Source of the DNA: Caenorhabditis remanei
Lineage: Eukaryota > Nematoda > Chromadorea > Rhabditida > Rhabditidae
DNA length: 64,000 bases
Assembly: GCF_010183535.1 (NCBI RefSeq)
Contig: NC_071331.1
Span: 23,374,001 to 23,438,000 of the forward strand
Reading direction: 5' to 3'
The notes under the pieces are model-generated. The model made no database searches and was not told where the DNA came from. It saw only the letters and a program-made list of their open reading frames with translations. A program made the position numbers and the translations under genes. This document shows positions 55,550 through 64,000 of this stretch, piece by piece; positions within the stretch are counted from its first letter, which is position 1; each line of letters begins with the position of its first letter.

Positions 55550-55570
55550 TAATGAACAGTTCTTTTTCGA
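55550..55570 (+). ncRNA. predicted 21U-RNA
   Basis: Core 55503-55510; U at 47; context TGAT. Confidence 0.45.
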
Positions 55571-57164
55571 AACAGCATTGTGTGTTTTGATGTTCCTTTC
55601 TTCGGACCTACACTTTCGGAGATTTAGTTTAGAGATATATGATCTTCCGACCAAAAAATGATTCTATAAATCATCACATAATTTTCCATGCCTCCAATTC
55701 AGAAATTTGCAAAGATTAGGATCTCCCCCTGCACCTTACGGACATTGAATTCAGCGGAAAACCAACAATTCTTGATGATGATGAAGTTATGGAGTGAAGG
55801 AAGGGTACTGTAGAAAAGGGGATCTGAATTTGAAAAATAGACACAAAACGAACTGTCAATTTTTGGTTTAAAAAAGCTGTGAAGTTATAAAATTGAGAAA
55901 TAGAATTGCTCGAATTGACTTTGTCAATTAAACGCTTTTTTGATTTTAAAACTTAACGTTTTGAAACCGTAAGAACTAATAAAATTGATTGAACCGGAAA
56001 CATTAACAGTTGTTAAGCACAAAATCACTTGAGTAACCGTTCTGAAACATTAAAAATTCTAAAAACTACTAACCTTCTTATGAATATTCATTATTCCGTT
56101 TTCTACTTTCCATTCTTCTCTTTCGATGTATGTGAAACAGTAAGAATAAGGATATATGTGTGTTCGGTGTTGCCTTTTTTGAAAAAAATAATTTCGGGCG
56201 GTTCCAATTCGGGCAGCACCATGTGCCTACACTGTCGGAGATTTAGTTTAGAGATTATTGTTCATTCGTTCTTAAAACGGTTCTTTGAATCATCACATAA
56301 ATCATCACACTCCTCTCGTTCAGAAATTTCCAGAGATTAGGATCTTCCCCTAGAAATGAACCAACACACTTTGCCGACACTGAATTTAGCGGAAAACCAA
56401 CAATATCGGATGTTCTTTATGATGATCGGGATTTATGTGAGGTCATTTGATATCTGGAACAGTAAGAATTGGATTTCTGGGTGTCGTGGTGTCTGATTTC
56501 AAAATAACGAAACTTATATACTAGATATATATTTGTTTAATAAACTTACAAGAGCAATTCCGTCAGTTTCCGAATTGAGGGTTCAGAATAATGAAGGTTT
56601 TAAATAAAATAAAAAACTGACTCTTTTGAAACAGTAACAATTATAATGAAAATATGAAGTCCGAAGCATTATGTTTTCCGAGGTCTATATTAAATCATTG
56701 TTTTATCAAATGACCCTCTGAAATCCCGATTATCATCAAGAACATTCGATTTTTGTTTTCATTGATTAAAGACATTATTTTGTTATAAAACTTAAGGTGT
56801 ACAATTTTTTTGAACAAATAAAAGGACTTCAATTTTCAATTATTTGTATTTAATAATGCGACGATCAGTATAATTTTGAAATGATAAGAAGCAGTAGAAT
56901 AGAATTGCTGAAACAGTAAATTGGTTTGCTTTGGAAAATTAAAATACAGTTTCAGAGTAATTAGAAACGAAAGGCGTAAATGAATTAGACAATTGACGTT
57001 TCTAAACTTTTAAAATACGCAATTTTAAATTATGGTGCCGGACTGAACACCGAACATAATATTAGGATCAAATTATAAAAATTCTGAAACAGTTTTTTTT
57101 GGAAAAATATGATGTTTGCTGTTTCAAGTTTTTCAGAAGTGTCGTTGTTCACGAAATGGAACAG

Positions 57165-57185
57165 TACTTTCTTTCTACTTGTCTA
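57165..57185 (+). ncRNA. predicted 21U-RNA
   Basis: Core 57119-57126; U at 46; context CAGT. Confidence 0.45.
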
Positions 57186-58275
57186 AAATTTGAAACTCCG
57201 CCCCCACCTTTCTACAGTACCCCTTCTCTCTCCCCAAAACTATCAAATGACCTCACATAAATCCCGATCATCATCAAGAACATCCGATATTGTTGGTTTT
57301 CCGCTAAATTCAGTGTCGGCAAAGTGTGTTGGTTCATTTCTAGGTCAAGATCCTAATCTCTGGAAATTTCTGAACGGGAGGTGCCGTTTTAAGAACTAAT
57401 GAACAATAATATCTAAACTAAATCTCCGACAGTGTAGGCACATGGTGCTGCCCGAATTGGAACCGCCCGAAATTATTTTTTTCTAAAAAGGCAACACCGA
57501 ACACACCTTATCCTTATTATTACTGTTTCACATACATCGAAAGAGAAGAATGGAAAGTAGAAAACGGAATAAAGAAGATTCATAAGAAGGTTAGTAGTTT
57601 TTAGAATTTTTAATGTTTCAGAACGGTTACTCAAGTGATTTTGTGCTTAACAACTGTTAATGTTTCCGGTTCAATCAATTTTATTAGTTCTAACGGTTTC
57701 AAAACGTTAAGTTTTAAAATCAAAAAAGCGTTCAATTGACAAAGTCAATTCGAGCAATTCTATTTCTCAATTTTATAACTTCACAGCTTTTTTAAACCAA
57801 AAATTGACAGTTCATTTTGTGTCTATTTTTCAAATTCAGCTCCCCTTTCCTACAGTACCCTTCCTTCACTCCATAACTTCATCATCATCAAGAATTGCTC
57901 GTTTTCCGCTGAATTCAATGTCCGTAAGGTGCAGGGGGAGATCCTAATCTTTGGAAATTTCTAAATTGGAGGCATGGAAATGATGTGATGATTTATAGAA
58001 TCATTTTTTGGTCGGAAGATCATATATCTCTAAACTAAATCTCCGAAAGTGTAGGTCCGAAGAAAGGAACATCAAAACACACAATGCTGTTTCGAAAAAG
58101 AACTGTTCGTAATAAAATCGCCTGAATCAAAACCGAAAAAATGGTTAATTGATATGTTAAACCCATTAAACTTAAATAGTTTCTCTTTATTTTTACTGTT
58201 TCAATAAATTAACTATATCGTTTTATATTCCGTATTTAACTCGCATTGTAAATATTCCTGAATTATTTTTAATCA

Positions 58276-59279
58276 CACGGCCTCCCACACGGCGAAAAAG
58301 AACTGCAAGAAACGTGAAGACGATTTTTCACGTTTTAATTCAATTCTTTTGTTTTTTGCACTGAAAATCCAGTATTTTTCAACTTATCAGACGTCCCAAT
58401 GGATGAAAATAGTGTCCCATCCATAAGAATTGTGAAACTTTTTATTTATAATCTTATGAGCCAAAAAACACGAGTTTTGGTAAGAAATTGACTTTTTTGA
58501 TACAGAAAAACCGATTTTCAGAAAAATGAGTATAACTTTTGTGGCAGAAAACTGTTTCAAACGAAGTTTGCACATAATGTACTTGAGGAGGCTCTGAAAC
58601 CGTTAAAATTTTCAGAAAATATGTATATTGGCTGAAATTGCTAAAAATCTCATTTTTCTGAAAATCAGTTTTTCTGTATCAAAAAAGTCATTTTCTTACC
58701 AAAATTTACGTTTTTTGGCTCATAAGATAAAAAATATAATTTTTCACAATTCTTATGGATGGGACACTTTTTTCATCCATTGCGACCATACTTGTCAACC
58801 GGGCCGAAACGGGCCGACACGGGCCGGCTCGTAACTGGCGTCAAAATGAATATTATGAGCTGAAAAATATACCAAAATGTAGATCTCGACGAGTTCTATG
58901 TCCGTGACCTACTACGGGCCGGATGGCTATTCGTTAATATGCCGCGTGCCGGGCTAGAATGACTTTTTTGGCCTTTTTCGCATTTTTTGGCACTTTTTCC
59001 CGGCCCGCGGCACATTAACGAATAGCCATCCGGCCTGTAGTAGGCCACGGGCATAGAACTCGTCGAGATCTACATTTTGGTATATTTTTCAGCTCATAAT
59101 TTTAAGATTGACGCGAGTTACGAGCCGGCCCGTGTTGGCCCGTTGACAGGTATGATTGCAACGTCTGAAAACCTGAAAATACTGGATTTTCAGTGCAAAA
59201 AATAAAAGAATTGAATTAAAACGGGAAAAAAACGGCTTCACGTTCCTTGCAGTTCTTTTTCGCTGTGTGGGAGACCGTG
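58276..59279. mobile_element. Foldback element with two nested insertions
   Basis: Outer arms 58276-58392 and 59160-59279 are inverted (CCTCCCACAC ... GTGTGGGAG). Their centre is split by an inverted-repeat element at 58393-58782 (ends CAATGGATGAAAA) and, adjoining it, the MITE at 58787-59154. Confidence 0.7.
58787..59154. mobile_element. hAT-like MITE, CATACTTGTCAA ends
   Basis: Inverted ends CATACTTGTCAACCGGGCC / GGCCCGTTGACAGGTATG and an 8-bp target duplication ATTGCGAC / ATTGCAAC (one mismatch). Long internal palindrome around AATAGCCATCCGG. Confidence 0.8.
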
Positions 59280-59831
59280 AATCTTTTCTTTTCTGATCTT
59301 CTGAACTTTCTGTACGTGAGGAATGCAAAATGATGTGATGATTTATGGAAATGACTCTTACCGGAAGCAACACTTATCGACATCATTCTTTAGGGACAAA
59401 TGTTCCAATTTGAAGTGGGTGGAGTTCGTTCAAAAAAAAATAGTCGGCGATTTTGTCCGCACCCATTTTTCTTATTATTTGTTCTCAACTTTCTCATTAT
59501 CTAGTCCGACCATTTTAACACTTATTAAACATTTCATTTCTAAAACAAAAAGGTTTGAAACAGCAAAAAACACCCCTATATTGAAAACAAGTCACTTTTC
59601 TGAAACGTTTTATTCTTTCTCGAGAAAATGTTTTTTTGTGACACAAACTTGCTATTTTAAAAATTATAGTTATGTCCCGATTCAGAACCGCCCGTATCAG
59701 AACTGGTACAAATCGGAACCGATTAAAGGATGGTTAAACGTTATATTTAAGCCACTAGACCCTGATTTGACAGTTTTTCAGTTCTATTTCAGGCGGTTAC
59801 AATTCGACGTTTCAGTTTCAGTAATACCAGA

Positions 59832-62800
59832 ATGACTCTTCACCACGACAAGGGAAACACAAGTTTACTGTTCGAGGATGCCGATTCAGGTGCTATAGGT
59901 AAGTCCATAAATTATCAGTAGAGTGCACTTACATACTATTAATTGCACTTTTTAGAACCAGGAATTATCAAAACTTTGAATTCTCGCCAAAAACCCTTAT
60001 CCTACCTGATTTTCACCATCTATGTTGCAAGTTTCATGGTTTTATATTTGCCGATCAATTGGTGGATCACTAATGGTATTTTTTAATCTCATATATGACC
60101 CACTGGACAATTTAAGCATATTTTGAAGCGGGTGCCTGGAAATTTCAAATTTTGAGCTAAAAAATTTAAATTTAGTCAATAATTGACGTCTCATTCTGAT
60201 TTTTTGACCCGTGGACCCAATTTAAAAGCAAAGCAACTTAAAACGGTAAAATATTGGCTCGATTTGAAGCTCTTTTGCTCAGGGATCCAAAATTCGAAAA
60301 CTAGGCAATTTTTGGCCAATTCTGAAACTTTTTCCCTGAGAAACCTAGAAATTGCCTTTCAGTGTTCCCCTTTAACCAGGTTCTTTCAATTTTCACCATC
60401 CAATCCACTTCCAATAACTACTCCAACCAAATCTTCAACGATAGCTGCTCAGTACCCGTTTTTGATTTATACGATAAATCTGAAAAGTTATTTATGGTCC
60501 CAGATCTAAAAATTCTAATTCTGGGCTCATAAGCGTTCAGAATAAGCCAAAACGAGTCATTTTTGGCTCTTTCTGATGCTTTTTTTCACAAAATTTTGAA
60601 AATTGCCTTTCAGTGTCCGTCAAGCCCGCCCTCAACCAGGCAGTTCCAATTTCGACCAACACCAATCAAATCTTCCAAGATGGATGCTACGTACCAATAT
60701 TTGATCTATACGATGAATCTGAAAAGTTATATATGGTCCCAGATGACCATAATAAGAATTGTGATCGGAATTCGAAACCATTGACGGAATTATCAAATGG
60801 ATCATGGCGAATAATTCAGGAAAAAAAGGGAACGACTTGTAAGGCAAGGTGCTATGAGCTCCCTGAGCTCACTGGACCTCTCAAAATATCCGATTGGTTT
60901 CCACCGGGACCCACCGAATGTGAATTTCTGGAAACGGGGTGTTGGGAGAATGGCTTGTTTGGAGAAAGAGAAGTATATGGCTACATTCACACTCAAATTT
61001 TGCCAAAATCTTTACCAAAACCTTCCAAAACCAATAAGAACCTCTCGGATGTATTTGTGATTCTTGTCGACTCTATGTCGTCTCGTATGATGAAACGATC
61101 CCTGGCGAAAACCGTTGAATTTATGACTCAACAATTCCAGGCCGTTGATTTTCCATTCTATAGTCAAGTGGCACTGCGAAGTCAGGTTAATGCACTACCT
61201 CTTTGGTTTGGTAGGTTCAAGTGCGCTCTATCGCACTCCTTTACTGTTTCAGGAAAACAAGTGGAAGCGGGAAGTATGCAAGATGGAAGAAAGATTGAAG
61301 TCGATTGGAGTGAGGAAGAATATTGTAATCAGTATTTGGATGATAAGCCAAATATGTTCAAGGATTTCACGGAGGCAGGGTATACGGTAGGTCGAGAAAT
61401 TTGAAATCAGAGCGTTAATGCGGTTTAGAAAAGTGTAATCATTGGGTCTCACCACGAAAACAAAAAAAAAACTACCGTAACTCAGTCAGATTCGGCGCAA
61501 AGTTTGTGAAACATACATTTTTGGAATCACCATGTTTAGACGATTCAGAAAAGTATAATCATGCCTCACTTTGAAAATTTTCAAAATTTGGGGTTTCACC
61601 ACGAAAATACAAGAACTACCGTAATGATTGAACATTTTTCACGAATTGCAGACTAATTACATCGATGACTGGTATTATCAATGTCTCACGTCCAATCCGG
61701 ACTGCAAGGGATTCCAAAACTATCACTCCAACCACTCGTTTTTTCCATTTGTCAGCATTTTAGAGAAAACAGACTTAAAAATTACAAAAGATCACTTGAA
61801 AGGGGAGAAATCGTGTCGAGAAGTACATTCGGCAGCGCTGGAGTATTTTCAGCAGTTTGTAGAGGCTTATAAAAGTGAGTTTTAGCTGAAAATGGTAATT
61901 AAAAAGGTAAATTTCAAGACCGTCCAAAATTTGTGTGGTATTGGTCTGTCCACTTGGCACATCACTTTTTGATGGGCGCTGATCGATTTGACATACCGCT
62001 GCTTGAGTTTTTACAGGGCAATTCTGAAATGGTATTCTGAGACAAATTATTTATATTGAACTATTTTTTTTTGTTTTTGCAGTTTGACGACGCATTTATT
62101 GTGCTGATGGCTGACCATGGATTCCGTGCAGGGACTCCTGAATTCTATAAAACTGAAATTGGAAACTTGGAGCGTCATAATCCCGCGTTAATGATATCTG
62201 TGCCTTAAAAATACCGGGATAATGGAATTCTACAAGTTTTAACCAACAATTCCCAACGACTACAGACGCATTATGACCTGAGAGCCACCTTGCTGGATAT
62301 TGCAAAGGTTTTTGGCTATACCTATTTAAATCCAATTATAAAATAATTACTGTTCTAGTACCAACCATCTTCAGAATTCTCGAACACTGCCCTTCTAAAA
62401 ATTCCCGGTGAAAAAGGGCATTCTCTGCTCCGCGAGCAACCGCTGACTCCGAGAAATTGTGAGAATCTTCCCATTATCCAGGATTACTGTATCTGCAGGT
62501 CAAAGTCGATTGACATGAAACACGAGTGAGCGATATTCGGACAAACCGACAAACATTTTTTTATATTTTGTTTCAGCACCAAGTTGAGCAACCGTCTGAC
62601 CACCGGACTAATCACCTATGTTTGTGGAGGCGGGCCATAAATGCGGTCGGAGACAGACCCGCTCCGGATAAAATCTTCCCTAACTGGTTAAAATGTGCGA
62701 ATAACGGCTATAAGTGTGAGGATGAGCGATGCGACAACAGAACACAAGTTTTAAGACAATGACCCATTTATTTACGAAAGATTTAGATAATTTAGAGAGA

Positions 62801-63678
62801 GATAATTTAATATTTAGTAAAGCGTCCTGCTGGATGTGCCGCGGGTCCAAAAGTAGACGAAAGAGCGGTCACAACCGCGGATCGCTTGAAAATGGCCTAA
62901 AGGGCCTAAAAAGGGCGATTACTCACTCTCCCAAGCGTCAGTAGCGCGGAAAATAGGCTAAAATAGTCCGGAAAAATGATAGGATCTATTTTGCCGACAC
63001 TTTCACACTCGTCACGTTACCGGACGACCGGAAGAGGCAACCCGACTCGTCAGTCTAGGCTGAGCAACGAGGAGGCGCGGCGGCCGCTACGCGACCGCTC
63101 GCGGCTAAATGGAGCGCGTTTACTGACACAATGGGTTTAGTGCGGTAATTCAAATTATATTTAATTGAATATTCCTGATAACAGGTGATTAAAAAGAGGT
63201 AAATAAAGTGAATTAGTGAGCAGATTGAAACAATATTGAAATGAGAGATTTGTAAGGCGATGATGAGCCTAGTTTTGCGGGGAAAACCATGTGGGGCTCA
63301 TCATTCAGCCTTTCAGTTGTCGACAAATTTGTCTTTAGGGAAATAGTTGACAACAATGTTCACGAGACACTGGATAGCCTTAATGTGTCCTTGCTATGCC
63401 ATAAATATGAGCTTGATCAGGTCAGTCTGTCTGTGTATCCCGATGTCTATTACATATTTCAGGTCACCACTCTCAATATCATCTCGTTGAACGGTGCCAG
63501 AGCCACTTATAAAATTGTTGTGAAGACTAAGCAGCCTGCGATTTTTGAAACGTTGGTGACGGATAATGAGACTGGAAATCTGGAATTTGGTGAAATCGAG
63601 AGAGGGGATAGATATGGGACAAGCACTTATTGTACGAAGAAGACTCACTATACGGCGTTGTGTTATTGTAAAGAATGA
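59832..63678 (+). CDS. DUF229 membrane protein (alkaline phosphatase/sulfatase fold), with in-frame stop
   Basis: Exons 59832-59898, 59956-60075, 60614-61210, 61253-61386, 61652-61874, 61919-62031, 62083-62307, 62359-62525, probably 62577-62623, then 63317-63420 and 63463-63678. Phases agree. A signal-anchor helix (YLIFTIYVASFMVLYL) lies near residues 35-50. Family landmarks in order: VFVILVDSMSSRMMKRSL (nucleophile region), RPKFVWYWSVHLAHH, MADHGFRAG, LERHNPAL, TLLDIAK, KGHSLLREQPLTPRNC, YCIC, and the C-terminal EIERGDRYGTSTYC ... CYCKE. A TAA at 62206-62208 falls between MISVP and KYRDN, where the family normally reads through, so the gene is either freshly inactivated or the base is wrong. 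The biochemical role of DUF229 proteins is not established. Confidence 0.75.
60363..60531 (+). pseudogene. Tandem duplicate of the start of DUF229 exon 3
   Basis: Reads VFPFNQVLSIFTIQ ... CSVPVFDLYDKSEKLFMVPD, parallel to exon 3 (60614 on), after the same TTGCCTTTCAG acceptor, but stops at about 60531. The intron sequence before each copy is also similar. Either a dead duplicate or an alternative exon giving a truncated protein. Confidence 0.65.
62640..63300. other. Probable intron of the DUF229 gene with GC-rich repeat fragment
   Basis: Contains GGAGCGCGTTTACTGACAC at about 63112, shared with 10125, 13607 and 15021, preceded by GGCGCGGCGGCCGCTACGCG. Otherwise no recognised feature. Confidence 0.4.
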
Positions 63679-63718
63679 TTTTTGGTTTTTGTTTTTTTGT
63701 TCTTAATTGCCGAAGTTC

Positions 63719-63755
63719 TTAAAGGGGGACTGCGCTATTCGAATTGAAATTTTTT
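63719..63755 (+). repeat. Solo end related to the TTAA palindrome
   Basis: TTAAAGGGGGACTGCGCTAT resembles the left end of the element at 11244, including the TTAA. No partner end within the window. Confidence 0.5.
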
Positions 63756-63897
63756 TTACATGAATCCACGCAGATAATTTATTTTTTTAATTTAGACTAA
63801 TTTTATGGCTACAATATGATAGGTGAGTAAAAATTCAAAAAATTTTACTTACTGTTTCAAAATTTCAAAAAACTTAACGACTGAATTTCTCGGTTAG

Positions 63898-63918
63898 TTT
63901 GCGAGTCTTTGGCTTTGT
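63898..63918 (+). ncRNA. predicted 21U-RNA
   Basis: Core 63852-63859; U at 46; context TAGT. Isolated core just downstream of the DUF229 gene. Confidence 0.45.
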
Positions 63919-64000
63919 TTATTTATTTTTCTTCAAAATCCAATTTTCAGAATTTTTGAAGCAATACAATACTAAAACCTTGAAAATGCCAATGTATTCG

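Larger units (their letters stand above)
55550..58112. repeat. Large inverted duplication
   Basis: Arms of about 870-900 bp (55550-56465 and 57243-58112) are inverted copies around an ~780-bp spacer. Each arm carries two members of the 280-bp repeat, and the minus core at 56133 mirrors the plus core at 57523. No terminal duplication seen. Confidence 0.8.
49790..59570. other. piRNA cluster, segment E, sparse
   Basis: Plus cores start at 49804, 50210, 50691, 51030, 51957, 52520, 52926, 53412, 54478, 54906, 55165, 55503, 57119, 57523, 58196 and 58552. Minus cores start at 50587, 50782, 52430, 53308, 54230, 56133, 56627, 56909, 57085 and 59556. Several are duplicated pairs from the tandem duplication (49804/52520, 50210/52926, 50691/53412, 50587/53308). 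Fewer of them have a well-spaced YRNT than in segments A-C, so a larger share may be inactive. Confidence 0.6.

Noticed and set aside
59323..59835. 170-codon frame upstream of the DUF229 gene
   Set aside because: It runs through a repeat fragment and a minus-strand piRNA core and ends in the DUF229 leader; composition is unlike coding sequence.

Overview
The window looks like nematode nuclear DNA of the genus Caenorhabditis (species not settled). It is AT-rich, has short introns ending in TTTCAG, and carries an ALP/Enigma PDZ gene, an NPAX-type paired-domain gene and a DUF229 gene. From memory, the C. elegans relatives of the first two lie on chromosome IV, the piRNA chromosome. The dominant signal is the octamer CTGTTTCA, the core of the Ruby motif that drives type I piRNA (21U-RNA) genes. 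I counted by hand about 155 exact copies on the two strands, where base composition predicts only 2-3. Most copies have the second expected element, a YRNT tetranucleotide whose T (the first U of the 21U-RNA) lies 45-47 nt from the C of the core. I therefore read the window as a dense piRNA cluster of roughly 100 or more autonomous mini-genes lying in introns and between genes, invaded by transposons.

Layout. 0.3-8.3 kb: piRNA cluster on both strands, overlapping the 5' exons of a minus-strand alp-1-like gene (PDZ exons at 5274-5372 and 3160-3305; the rest lies beyond the left edge). 8.3-16.5 kb: every exact core is on the plus strand; the block also holds hAT-like MITEs with 8-bp target duplications and a 2.26-kb palindromic TTAA element. 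16.8-22.6 kb: mixed-strand cluster with small MITEs. 22.64-40.56 kb: a THAP-containing Kolobok-like DNA transposon with 251-bp inverted ends and a TTAA duplication, into which a 14.2-kb BEL/Pao-type LTR element (25076-39282) has inserted. This 18-kb nest is almost free of piRNA cores.

40.6-47.1 kb: the cluster resumes and contains a five-exon paired-domain gene (42902-47066). 47.3-54.7 kb: a tandem duplication whose copies were hit separately, by a Harbinger-like element with 3-bp duplication (copy A) and by a 5'-truncated LINE (copy B). Each copy encodes the same 61-aa protein with only silent differences. 55.5-58.1 kb: a large inverted duplication. 58.3-59.3 kb: foldback elements nested in one another. 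59.8-63.7 kb: a DUF229 (sulfatase/phosphatase-fold) membrane protein gene with a duplicated exon and an in-frame stop codon.

How the parts relate. In Caenorhabditis each piRNA is its own Pol II unit, recognised through the Ruby core by SNPC-4, PRDE-1, TOFU-4 and TOFU-5. The protein genes are hosts or neighbours of these units rather than partners. All counts and coordinates are hand-read, and no similarity search was run.
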